A stretch of DNA of 12,886 nt from Bordetella parapertussis. GTDB taxonomy: Bacteria > Pseudomonadota > Gammaproteobacteria > Burkholderiales > Burkholderiaceae_B. Positions 6,631 to 12,886 of this stretch are shown here, piece by piece (the first letter of the stretch is position 1; the number at the start of each line of letters is the position of its first letter). The stretch lies in NCBI GenBank assembly GCA_945882005.1, contig CAMCWG010000053.1, positions 1 through 12,886 of the forward strand, in the 5' to 3' direction. A program made the position numbers and the translations under genes. Under the pieces are notes generated by a model. It worked only from the letters and a program-made list of their open reading frames with translations. It searched no databases and was not told the DNA's origin.

Positions 6631-7455
6631 ATGACAAATCTTAGCACTGAAAAAGCGTCGTTTAAACACCGAATATCGAAGGTGGTCTTTGAGTCAGAGA
6701 CCTCGGCGGGCAGACGGTTCGACAAGGTATTGTTTGTCGCGATCCTTGTGTCTGTTGCCGTTGTCGTGTTAGCCAGCGTCGAATCGATTGCCAAAAAACA
6801 TGAAGACATCCTGTCTTTATTGGAGTGGTTTTTTACGATCGCCTTTACGCTGGAATATTTGATTCGTGTTTATTGCGCTCCGGATAGGCGGCAATACGTG
6901 CTGAGTTTTTTTGGTGTAATTGATCTGCTTGCGGTCGTCCCAACATACCTCGCGTTGATGTTTCCTGAGCTGCACTCTTTGATTGACGTCAGAGTGCTCC
7001 GTTTGATTCGTATCTTTCGGGTATTTAAGCTCACGGCCTATTCGTCTGAGTACACGCATTTGGCGCAAGCCTTTGCTGCCAGCAAAAGAAAGATCCTTGT
7101 GTTCCTCTCCGTCGTCCTAATGGTGGTGCTGGTGATGGGTACTTTGATGTACATCATTGAAGGACCAGAACACGGTTACACCAGCATTCCCACTGGAATT
7201 TATTGGGCCATCACAACGATGACGACAGTCGGTTTTGGTGATATCGCTCCGCAAACCGGTCTAGGTAGATTTTTGTCGTCGGTCATGATGTTGATCGGAT
7301 GGGGCACGTTGGCTGTTCCAACAGGGATTGTTACGGCTGAAATTTCTGTACATAACAAAAAAAGGGCCCATGAGCAGAAAACCTGCGCCCAATGTTCGCG
7401 CACAAACTTAAAGCTGTACGATAAGTTTTGTGGAACGTGCGGTCATAAGGTCTAG
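6631..7455 (+). CDS. Voltage-gated-type potassium channel with C-terminal zinc ribbon
   Basis: A 274-residue inner-membrane cation channel of the six-transmembrane type. The N-terminal K-V-V-F-E-S-E-T-S-A-G-R-R-F-D precedes S1 (about 31-50). S2 is near 63-82 and S3 near 91-110. S4 is R-V-L-R-L-I-R-I-F-R-V-F-K (121-133), with positive charges spaced as in a voltage sensor. S5 is near 154-175. The pore helix leads to T-T-V-G-F-G-D (198-204), the potassium selectivity filter, and S6 covers about 212-232. The tail holds C252-x2-C255-x11-C267-x2-C270, a zinc-ribbon-like knuckle. Potassium selectivity is inferred from the filter. No clear ribosome-binding site precedes the ATG, and a weak promoter at 6586-6614 would give a very short leader. 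Its stop codon overlaps that of the facing channel gene. Confidence 0.93.
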   Translation: MTNLSTEKASFKHRISKVVFESETSAGRRFDKVLFVAILVSVAVVVLASVESIAKKHEDILSLLEWFFTIAFTLEYLIRVYCAPDRRQYVLSFFGVIDLLAVVPTYLALMFPELHSLIDVRVLRLIRIFRVFKLTAYSSEYTHLAQAFAASKRKILVFLSVVLMVVLVMGTLMYIIEGPEHGYTSIPTGIYWAITTMTTVGFGDIAPQTGLGRFLSSVMMLIGWGTLAVPTGIVTAEISVHNKKRAHEQKTCAQCSRTNLKLYDKFCGTCGHKV

Positions 7456-7931
7456 GAATTTTTCCTGTGTTCGTTTCTTTTCTGACGTGCCGTATTGACG
7501 AGCTGCGACATGTTGAGCAAGACCGAAATGGACCACCCAAAGGCGATCATGCCACTCAGTGCAATGACAACCATCACGAGATCCCAGTTCAGTGGCAACG
7601 GGTTAGTGCCAACGCCTAGGGTTGTGTAGGTACTACCTGCGAAGAACATGGCTTGATGCTCGTTCGCGATCAGGCCAAAATAGTAAAGGGCATAACCCCA
7701 GAGATATATTTCAAGTAAATGCGATAGCGCCAAGATAAAGGCCGTCAAATAAAAGACAGGCGGTACCCAACCATAACGTTTGGCTTCAATGAGCGAGTCG
7801 GTAATCGTTTCGTATCCGCGTGTGACAAAAAACATATAGGTTGCATGGATGACAAGAATCAAGAAAAGCATCACCCCGCTAAAAAGAAGCGCATCCGCAT
7901 TGAAGACGAAATCTGATGAATTGGTTAGCAT
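7452..7931 (-). CDS. Small ion-channel-like membrane protein with pore-loop motif
   Basis: A 159-residue membrane protein. Hydrophobic segments lie at about 13-35, 57-87 (long, perhaps a helix plus turn) and 117-140. Between the last two, residues 93-110 look like a pore helix and filter: M-F-F-A-G-S-T-Y-T-T-L-G-V-G. This aligns with the T-x-V-G-Y/F-G loop of potassium channels, but with Leu and Val where the standard filter has Val and Tyr/Phe. The tail is short and basic. It resembles two-pore-segment channel subunits, probably working as a tetramer, with an extra N-terminal helix. Selectivity cannot be stated. The Shine-Dalgarno is poor: AAGG lies 13 bases before the ATG. It points tail-to-tail at the six-segment channel and shares CTAG with its stop. 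Confidence 0.8.
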   Translation of the reverse strand: MLTNSSDFVFNADALLFSGVMLFLILVIHATYMFFVTRGYETITDSLIEAKRYGWVPPVFYLTAFILALSHLLEIYLWGYALYYFGLIANEHQAMFFAGSTYTTLGVGTNPLPLNWDLVMVVIALSGMIAFGWSISVLLNMSQLVNTARQKRNEHRKNS

Positions 7932-7980
7932 TTTTTGATAGCTACCTTAAGCGTATTATTTTCTTCTATAACTTAGCAAT

Positions 7981-8073
7981 TTATCGCAGAATGACCAGAG
8001 TCAGAACACTCGTGGGCAACATGCCTGTTTCAACGAGACCCTTTGCTGCACTTCTTTCAATAACACCGGTCAT
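7981..8073 (-). CDS. Possible 30-residue small ORF after pirin
   Basis: ATG at 8073 to TAA at 7981 encodes 30 residues beginning M-T-G-V-I-E-R-S-A-A-K-G-L-V-E-T-G-M. It is preceded by GAAGGG with four bases to the start, a good ribosome-binding site. It lies between the pirin stop (8113) and the small channel gene (start 7931), in the same direction. The frame is open back to the pirin stop codon itself, so the 130 bases after pirin are uninterrupted in pirin's own frame. I recognise no family. It could be a small protein, a remnant of an older pirin tail, or chance. Confidence 0.3.
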   Translation of the reverse strand: MTGVIERSAAKGLVETGMLPTSVLTLVILR

Positions 8074-8112
8074 CGTGCCCTTCAATACAAGTGTTTTGTT
8101 ACCAAGCAGGAA

Positions 8113-8817
8113 TTAGTTTGGTGCCAGATCAAACACTAAAACTTCAGCGTGCTCACCGTTTGAGATTTCAAGCTCTTCTTCATCTGAGATCAGCAATGCA
8201 TCGCCGCCATTGATTGTTAGGCCGTTAACTTGAAGTGAACCGGCAATCAAATGTACGTATGCCTTGCGTCCTTTAGAGATGCTGAGCTTAGCGCTGTGCC
8301 CAGAATCAAATATGCCAACATACAGCTTAGCGTCGGCATGGATAGTGACTGAACCGAGCTCTCCGGTAGATGAAGCAACTAGACACAGCGCACCTTGTTT
8401 CTTCTGTTGCGGAATTGTTTTTTGTTCGTAACCGGGGGCAATGCCTTTAATGGAGGGTTCAATCCAGATTTGCAAAAAATGTGTCTGTTGATTGGCCGCA
8501 TGATTGAACTCACTGTGCACGACGCCTGTGCCAGCGCTCATGCGCTGAATGTCCCCCGGAGGGATCCCTTTGATATTGCCAAGACTGTCTTGGTGTGCAA
8601 GCTCGCCTGACAGGACGTAACTAATGATCTCCATGTCGCGGTGACCGTGTTGTCCAAAGCCGCGGCCTGGCTCGATTCTGTCCTCATTAATCACCCGCAA
8701 GTTACCCCAGCCCATAAATTTTGGGTCGTAGTAATTGGCAAAAGAAAAGGAGTGATAGCTTTTCAGCCATCCATGGTCGGCATATCCGCGCTCATCAGAT
8801 TTTCGAAGCTCGAGCAT
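8113..8817 (-). CDS. Pirin family protein (bicupin)
   Basis: From the ATG at 8817 the protein has 234 residues, the usual pirin length. It opens with M-L-E-L-R-K-S-D-E-R-G, followed by the pirin signature HGWLKSYHSFSFANYYDP and L-R-V-I-N-E-D-R. Metal ligands are visible in the first cupin domain: His57 and His59 in H-G-H-R-D-M-E, then His101 and Glu103 in V-V-H-S-E-F. The second cupin half, about 130-234, is more divergent and lacks a metal set. The frame extends to an ATG at 8958, but those 47 residues are not pirin-like. AAGGA stands seven bases before the 8817 ATG, so that start is preferred. Bacterial pirins include quercetin 2,3-dioxygenases and regulators of central metabolism; which applies here is unknown. 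It is divergent from the APC permease. Confidence 0.93.
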   Translation of the reverse strand: MLELRKSDERGYADHGWLKSYHSFSFANYYDPKFMGWGNLRVINEDRIEPGRGFGQHGHRDMEIISYVLSGELAHQDSLGNIKGIPPGDIQRMSAGTGVVHSEFNHAANQQTHFLQIWIEPSIKGIAPGYEQKTIPQQKKQGALCLVASSTGELGSVTIHADAKLYVGIFDSGHSAKLSISKGRKAYVHLIAGSLQVNGLTINGGDALLISDEEELEISNGEHAEVLVFDLAPN

Positions 8818-8865
8818 AGAGAGATCCTTTTGCTTAAAAACATCAACAGTTAGCTTGTTGCATGA

Positions 8866-8871
8866 ATTATA
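8866..8871 (-). promoter_or_regulatory. Candidate -10 box for the pirin gene
   Basis: On the minus strand this reads TATAAT, a perfect sigma-70 -10 hexamer, about 48 bases before the preferred pirin ATG. The -35 region is poor: TTGCAC lies 20 bases upstream, which is longer than the ideal 17. It is supported mainly by the -10 match and by its position. Confidence 0.3.
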
Positions 8872-8936
8872 TTGGTCCGCATTCATACTAAGTGCAATGC
8901 CTTCAACTTTTGGATGAAACGCTTGCACGTTTAGTA

Positions 8937-8953
8937 GCAAATTGTTAATTTGC
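8937..8953. promoter_or_regulatory. Perfect 17-bp palindrome between pirin and permease, candidate operator
   Basis: GCAAATT, a GTT spacer and AATTTGC form a perfect inverted repeat of seven-base arms. It lies 49 bases before the permease ATG and upstream of the pirin promoter candidate, in a 185-base divergent intergenic region. The short A/T-rich spacer fits a dimeric helix-turn-helix repressor site better than a terminator, since no U-tract follows on either strand. Confidence 0.4.
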
Positions 8954-9002
8954 GGCATGGTTTTTTCGCGCGGTTAGCCCAGACTGGATTGGTGGTAATG
9001 AC

Positions 9003-10394
9003 ATGTCACAAGAAAAAGGTTTGGCAAGTGGGTCCCTGGGCACCCTAGAGTCTGCCGTCATGGGTGTTGCGGGCTCGGCGCCTGCCTTTAGTGTCGCGGT
9101 CACAACAGCAGTGATTGTGGCCTCCGTGGGCGTTCTGTCGGTAGGAAGTGTCCTGTATTGCGGCCTGATCATGTTTGGCATTTTGTTCACGTTCATTAAT
9201 CTGAACAAAATGCAGCCGCATGCTGGTGCGACGTACGCTTGGGTTGGGGCAGTCTTCGGATCTAAATGGGGATTCTTTGCGGGTTGGGGTTTGTTGGTTG
9301 CATCGGTTGTTTTTATGGTGTCCGCCACGATCCCCGCGGCCACGTCGACGCTAAAGATTTTCTCAACGCTTGACTGGGTCGATGCGAGCAAAATCGAGGA
9401 CACCGCTTGGGTGACCTGTATCGCTGCAATATGGCTAACGCTGGTTACTGCAGTGGTGACAAAAGGGATTAAGCACGCCAGTTACGCGCAGTTGATTCTT
9501 ACCGTGATCGAATCAACGATCGTCGTGGCGTTGATTATTGGTGCGTTTGTCGAGTACGGATCAAAGCCGGCACATCCGCCATCGTTCGTTTGGATCTCAC
9601 CGTTTTCGTTTACTCCGGAAACCTTTGCAACTGGCGCGTTAACAGCCATCTTTTTTTATTGGGGCTGGGATGTAACGATGAACTTAGGTGAGGAAACTAA
9701 AGGGGGAGAGCCTTTGCCATCAAGCATGGGCGCGTTTTGGTCAATGGTTAACCTGATGTTGTTTTACATCATCATCGTTATTGTGGTGTTGATTGTGTTG
9801 ACTGATGAAGAGATTGCAGCCGCAAACACGAATGTTCTTTATGCCGTCGCAGACAAGTTATTCCCCCAGCCCTGGAGCTACCTGGCTGTGCTATCAACGA
9901 TCTTGTCGACAATCGGAACAATTGAAACGCAAATTCTCCAATTCAGTCGCACGTTGTTTGCAATGTCGCGTGACCGCGTTCTGCATATTCGCTACAGCAA
10001 GATTCATCCAGAATGGCAGACACCTTGGGTTGCGACTTTTGTAATTTGGTTCCTTGGCGTCGTGCTTTTGTTCGGCTCCTCCTATCTGCCTTCAGTAAAA
10101 GACATTTTGGATAAGTCAGTATCCGCAATCGGCTTTCAGATTTGTTTTTATATGAGCTTAGCTGGCTTCGCTTGCGCTTGGTATTACCGTGGCTTATGGA
10201 GCGGAAGCTTTAAAACATCGCTGACGCATATTTGGTGGCCGTTACTAAGCGCAACGTTTATGGTGTTTATTGCTGTCTTGAGCGCTGTATCGTTCGATCT
10301 TATAACCAACATCATTGGAATGGGTGGTTTGCTAATTGGATTCATTCCTTTGTGGTTGAATCGCAGCGCGAAGCCCACACAGCGGGTTGGTTAG
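9003..10394 (+). CDS. APC-superfamily amino acid permease
   Basis: A 463-residue inner-membrane transporter with about 12 hydrophobic helices. The N-terminus holds L-E-S-A-V-M-G-V-A-G-S-A-P-A-F-S, where G-S-A-P-A is the unwound TM1 substrate-binding stretch of APC-type permeases. N-K-M-Q-P-H-A-G-A-T-Y-A-W-V-G further on corresponds to the family's conserved G-G-x-Y-x-W segment. Another conserved feature is Y-W-G-W-D-V-T-M-N-L-G-E-E-T in the sixth-helix region, followed by a charged loop. S-R-T-L-F-A-M-S-R-D-R-V-L is the usual A-x-S-R-D loop. It is expected to import amino acids or amines with protons or in exchange; specificity is not readable. Its last 63 bases overlap the 3' end of the convergent racemase gene. 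It is a plausible uptake partner of the amidase cluster. Confidence 0.93.
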   Translation: MSQEKGLASGSLGTLESAVMGVAGSAPAFSVAVTTAVIVASVGVLSVGSVLYCGLIMFGILFTFINLNKMQPHAGATYAWVGAVFGSKWGFFAGWGLLVASVVFMVSATIPAATSTLKIFSTLDWVDASKIEDTAWVTCIAAIWLTLVTAVVTKGIKHASYAQLILTVIESTIVVALIIGAFVEYGSKPAHPPSFVWISPFSFTPETFATGALTAIFFYWGWDVTMNLGEETKGGEPLPSSMGAFWSMVNLMLFYIIIVIVVLIVLTDEEIAAANTNVLYAVADKLFPQPWSYLAVLSTILSTIGTIETQILQFSRTLFAMSRDRVLHIRYSKIHPEWQTPWVATFVIWFLGVVLLFGSSYLPSVKDILDKSVSAIGFQICFYMSLAGFACAWYYRGLWSGSFKTSLTHIWWPLLSATFMVFIAVLSAVSFDLITNIIGMGGLLIGFIPLWLNRSAKPTQRVG

Positions 10395-10985
10395 CGGAGT
10401 CCTGCCGTTTTTAACGAGCACTGCCGCACCTGCCATCGATGCTTGCGCCAACGCAACGACGTTGGCGCCCTCCAAATAGGCGTTGTCTGCTGCAGCTGCA
10501 ATTGCTAAAAGATACCCCTTCAAGTCCCCAGCTTTAAACAAATCCCAAATGCTTGGGATGAGTTGGATGTCAACGGTTGAATCTTTACCAGCATTCGCGC
10601 TAAAAAATAGATCAGATGTCGGCTTAATAGTGGTCTCAACAGCGCAAAGGACGACGATGCGACCGCCCTGCAATATTGCTTGCTCTGCTAAGGCCTCATC
10701 AACACGGATCACGCGAGTGCCCGTCATGGTAGACATTCCGCCAACCGAGGGGCCTAGCGTGGAGCAGGTCAAGACGACTGCATCATGATCATTACAAAGG
10801 CTTTGAAGAACAGTTTGCGTTTGTGCGGTGATTTCAGGGGTTAAGCCTCCCACACTTTCCGCTGCGGCTAATAAATCAGACCTGACCGTATGCGTTAAGT
10901 GAAGCGATTCCATGCCTAGCCCCATCACTGCCTCTTCAAAGACAGTGATGTTGCTGCTGGCAGTGTGTAAACAAGCGATGCGCAT
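10332..10985 (-). CDS. Asp/Glu racemase superfamily protein lacking the second catalytic cysteine
   Basis: A 217-residue protein of the Asp/Glu/hydantoin racemase fold. The first half has D-A-V-V-L-T-C-S-T-L-G-P, with Cys74 at the first catalytic position. In the second half the motif that usually carries the second cysteine reads V-V-A-L-A-Q-A-S-M-A-G, with Gln181 in its place. The C-terminal P-L-T-N-P-L-C-G-L-R-A-A fits the family's closing segment. Two-base racemisation with paired cysteines is therefore unlikely; a one-cysteine isomerase, decarboxylase-like or lyase role is possible. Cys5, Cys114 and Cys203 are other cysteines, not at the expected site. It starts 15 bases after the amidase stop, so it belongs to that operon. 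Its end overlaps the permease by 63 bases on the opposite strand. No clear Shine-Dalgarno. Confidence 0.88.
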   Translation of the reverse strand: MRIACLHTASSNITVFEEAVMGLGMESLHLTHTVRSDLLAAAESVGGLTPEITAQTQTVLQSLCNDHDAVVLTCSTLGPSVGGMSTMTGTRVIRVDEALAEQAILQGGRIVVLCAVETTIKPTSDLFFSANAGKDSTVDIQLIPSIWDLFKAGDLKGYLLAIAAAADNAYLEGANVVALAQASMAGAAVLVKNGRTPLTNPLCGLRAAIQPQRNESN

Positions 10986-11000
10986 ACGGACTGGTGTTGA

Positions 11001-12059
11001 CTACTTGAGCAGAGGGATCAAGCGTAACGTTTTGCTGGTCATGTCCGCCTCTGTAAAGCCAATGCTCAACACACCAGGATTTTCGAAAGAGCGGATGTTG
11101 TAGGTTTTGGTCTTCAGGTTCGCGACAACGGTCCACTCTGTGAACTCATAGGAATTCACTCCACCACCATAGCCGCTTGAGCTATCGAGATGAATCGCAC
11201 CAAACGGAATATCAAAGTTGTTCATGATGTGCCAAGCGCGACGCTCTTGCAGGTCTGTTGTCGCTGCAGGGGTATTCATGACAATGGTGGACGCACGCAC
11301 AAATCGGTCTGGGCTTAAAAAGCTACCTGGAAGGCCATGCAGACCGTTACCAGAGCTCGCTGCTAAAAATTTCTGCTTGTTGTATTCCATCGGTTTTTTA
11401 TCGGTACCGCTTAAATTTGCGTAATTGCCTATATTTTGTAGGTGCCAAGCGAACGCAGGGTCGTTTGTCATCGTGCCGATAATGTTGTCGGTCATGACGA
11501 GCTTACCGTCTAAATATTCAACCACCAAGCTTCCACCCGAGCTGTCGTGCAACGTCATACGTGATTTAGCAACACCGCCCCATTCTTTGAGTGGCGAACT
11601 GTTCACAAACATTTTAGGAAGAGCATCTTTGACTTCAGCAACATTCGCGAAATTCGTTAAGACATAGACGAGCAGCTGTTGCGATGCGATGCTGTTGGCT
11701 GAGTCCGCTTGAGATGGAGTCTGGTATTGAGCAGTATTGGGTGCATTAAGTAAGCCACCTACAAGGCCGGCCTCGTTCATGCCGTCAACGTAAACAGGCA
11801 GGCCTAGCACGTTTGCGCCGATAGCCGCATACTTGGACACCCAGTTTTTGCCAGTTCCTGCGGCGCCATCAATGCCAACGCCCTGAAGCGAGTAGCCTCT
11901 GGGCATGATCATAATCGCCGACTTCAGTGGTATGCCGAATTCCATCGTACGGCCATACACCCGCCCATTGTCCGTGCCATTCAAGACAATAGACGTGCAA
12001 GCCTGCGCCAAAGTACTGCCGAAGAACGTGAGTAGAACAAACCAGATTTTTAGTCTCAT
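11001..12059 (-). CDS. Secreted linear amide C-N hydrolase (choloylglycine hydrolase/penicillin V acylase family)
   Basis: A 352-residue Ntn-hydrolase. Residues 1-20 form a Sec signal peptide ending A-Q-A, and the next residue, Cys21, opens C-T-S-I-V-L. Cleavage thus exposes the N-terminal cysteine nucleophile of the family. Supporting residues are Arg37 in G-R-T-M-E-F-G, D92-G-M-N-E-A-G-L, the T-N-D-P-x-F-x-W-H-L motif (198-207) and R252/R256 in S-P-D-R-F-V-R-A-S. The family hydrolyses amide bonds in bile salts, penicillin V or N-acyl homoserine lactones; periplasmic Gram-negative members often act on acyl amides. The substrate here is unknown. AGGGGT lies seven bases before the ATG. It follows LysE by 46 bases and precedes the racemase-like gene by 15, which suggests release of an amino acid or amine from an amide. 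Confidence 0.93.
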   Translation of the reverse strand: MRLKIWFVLLTFFGSTLAQACTSIVLNGTDNGRVYGRTMEFGIPLKSAIMIMPRGYSLQGVGIDGAAGTGKNWVSKYAAIGANVLGLPVYVDGMNEAGLVGGLLNAPNTAQYQTPSQADSANSIASQQLLVYVLTNFANVAEVKDALPKMFVNSSPLKEWGGVAKSRMTLHDSSGGSLVVEYLDGKLVMTDNIIGTMTNDPAFAWHLQNIGNYANLSGTDKKPMEYNKQKFLAASSGNGLHGLPGSFLSPDRFVRASTIVMNTPAATTDLQERRAWHIMNNFDIPFGAIHLDSSSGYGGGVNSYEFTEWTVVANLKTKTYNIRSFENPGVLSIGFTEADMTSKTLRLIPLLK

Positions 12060-12105
12060 GGACTGACCCCTAGGTTATTTAAAGTTAACGGACACGACGG
12101 ATACG

Positions 12106-12723
12106 TCAAACGGCTCGGCGGACGAAGGCAAGCAAGCAGCCCAGCCCGACCATTATCGAGCCAGATACGTAGTTGATTATCTTAGCATTTGAAGTGCGAA
12201 TGACCTTCGACTTTATTAGGCGATGGGCGAGCAGCACCGCAATAACGTCGACCAGAGTGTTGAGTGCTACGCAAATACAACCCAGTGCCACGAGTTGTAG
12301 CAACAGAGGTTGATCGGGCGTAGCGAATTGAGGCAAAAATGCAAGGAAAAATAATGCTGTCTTGATATTTAACGTTTCAACGGCGATACCTTCTAAGAGT
12401 GCGCGGCGGCTGCCTTGTGGATCAATGGACTCGGTTGGCAACGGCAAGTTTGGACGTAACCACATCCGAACGCCAAGGTAGATTAAATATGCAGCACCAA
12501 CGTACTTCAGCAAACTAAAGGCAATCGCTGATTGAGCGATGATAAGGGATACACCAAGCGCGGAAGCAAGGACATGTATCAGTCCTCCCAAGCCGGTCCC
12601 AATACAGGATGCTAAGCCTTCTGCCCGGCCACCAGAGATTGTTCTGGCCACCACATAGGCTATGCCTGGTCCTGGAGTGACCGCCAGAACGGTCGCAGCA
12701 ATCAAGAACGGGAGGAGCGTCAT
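12106..12723 (-). CDS. LysE/RhtB family amino acid exporter
   Basis: A 205-residue membrane protein with about six hydrophobic helices. It opens with F-L-I-A-A-T-V-L-A-V-T-P-G-P-G, where T-P-G-P-G (16-20) is the family hallmark, followed by G-G-R-A-E-G-L-A-S-C-I-G-T-G-L-G. The Y-V-G-A-A-Y-L-I-Y-L-G-V-R-M-W segment is also typical of RhtB proteins. It should export amino acids or related metabolites across the inner membrane. Its ATG shares one base with the stop of the upstream amidohydrolase (TAATG) and has no separate ribosome-binding site, so translation is probably coupled to that gene. Confidence 0.93.
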   Translation of the reverse strand: MTLLPFLIAATVLAVTPGPGIAYVVARTISGGRAEGLASCIGTGLGGLIHVLASALGVSLIIAQSAIAFSLLKYVGAAYLIYLGVRMWLRPNLPLPTESIDPQGSRRALLEGIAVETLNIKTALFFLAFLPQFATPDQPLLLQLVALGCICVALNTLVDVIAVLLAHRLIKSKVIRTSNAKIINYVSGSIMVGLGCLLAFVRRAV

Positions 12724-12886
12724 TATTGTCTGGTGTACAAGAGCTTACCGTGCTTGATCGTTTGCAGAACCTCAATATTCTTGATGTCGTCGGGAATGGC
12801 TTTTAATGGATTGCGATCCAATATCACCAGATCTGCAAGCATGCCTTTGGCAAGAACGCCTTTGGTCGATTCCTCTTTGTACTGGT
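12723..12886 (-). CDS. Amidohydrolase family protein, C-terminal end only
   Basis: The last 54 codons of a gene entering from the right edge and ending at TAA 12723-12725. The visible part reads S-T-K-G-V-L-A-K-G-M-L-A-D-L-V-I-L-D-R-N-P, then I-K-N-I-E-V-L-Q-T-I-K-H-G-K-L-L-Y. G-x-x-A-D-L-V-I-L-D-x-N-P followed by a beta-strand V-x-x-T-I-x-x-G-K is the standard C-terminal beta-sandwich of amidohydrolases such as the YtcJ-type amidohydrolase_3 group. The metal-binding catalytic part lies outside the window, so activity and substrate cannot be judged. It is the first visible gene of the amidase cluster. Confidence 0.85.
   Translation of the reverse strand, partial: QYKEESTKGVLAKGMLADLVILDRNPLKAIPDDIKNIEVLQTIKHGKLLYTRQ

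Noticed and set aside
6354..6809. A 151-codon minus-strand frame across the intergenic region and the channel N-terminus
   Set aside because: It covers the well-supported S1 region of the channel on the opposite strand. Its residues show no recognisable domain, and the hydrolase-like relic lies on the plus strand instead.
8015..8037. Possible small hairpin (GGCA-ACA-TGCC) after pirin as a terminator
   Set aside because: The stem is only four base pairs and no T-tract follows, so it is not a credible intrinsic terminator.
8818..8958. A 47-residue N-terminal extension of pirin from the ATG at 8958
   Set aside because: The pirin family begins at M-L-E-L-R. The extension covers the palindrome and the promoter candidate, and the 8817 ATG has a proper Shine-Dalgarno.

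Overview
The window (about 50% GC by eye) reads as chromosomal DNA of a Gram-negative proteobacterium, most likely a betaproteobacterium of the Burkholderiales. The main pointer is a Bug/TctC-type solute-binding protein beside catabolic genes. Tat- and Sec-type signal peptides also fit a diderm. No species can be named. I see no tRNA, rRNA, CRISPR array, insertion sequence or phage gene. Most genes are on the minus strand; only the voltage-gated-type channel and the APC permease are on the plus strand.

Region 1 (6222 down to 1, minus strand) is a tight run of seven genes, probably one operon. In transcription order it holds the aconitase X large subunit, the aconitase X small subunit, a TctC/Bug periplasmic binding protein, an RraA/HMG-CHA aldolase-like protein, a Tat-exported berberine-bridge-type FAD oxidase, a GNAT acetyltransferase, and a glutathione S-transferase-like protein that runs off the left edge. 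Most junctions are a few to about 40 bases. The set looks like a catabolic route for a hydroxylated organic acid: periplasmic oxidation, capture, dehydration by AcnX, then C-C cleavage or decarboxylation by the RraA-like enzyme. The combination does not match a pathway I can name and is the best candidate here for an undescribed system.

Region 2 (6223-6630) is the promoter region of that operon. It also carries what looks like the relic of an alpha/beta hydrolase gene around a GHSAGG nucleophile elbow.

Region 3 (6631-7931) holds two different potassium-channel-like genes facing each other. One is a six-segment voltage-gated-type channel with a C-terminal zinc ribbon. The other is a small channel-like protein with an unusual TTLGVG filter. 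Their stop codons share one CTAG. Region 4 (7932-9002) contains a possible 30-residue ORF, a pirin gene, and an intergenic region with a perfect 17-bp palindrome.

Region 5 (9003-12886) holds an APC-family permease on the plus strand. It converges on and overlaps a minus-strand cluster: an amidohydrolase (C-terminal end only), a LysE/RhtB exporter, a secreted choloylglycine-hydrolase-type amidase, and an Asp/Glu racemase-family protein. Together they suggest hydrolysis of an amide or N-acyl compound, with import and export of the amino-acid product. No transcriptional regulator is present in the window.
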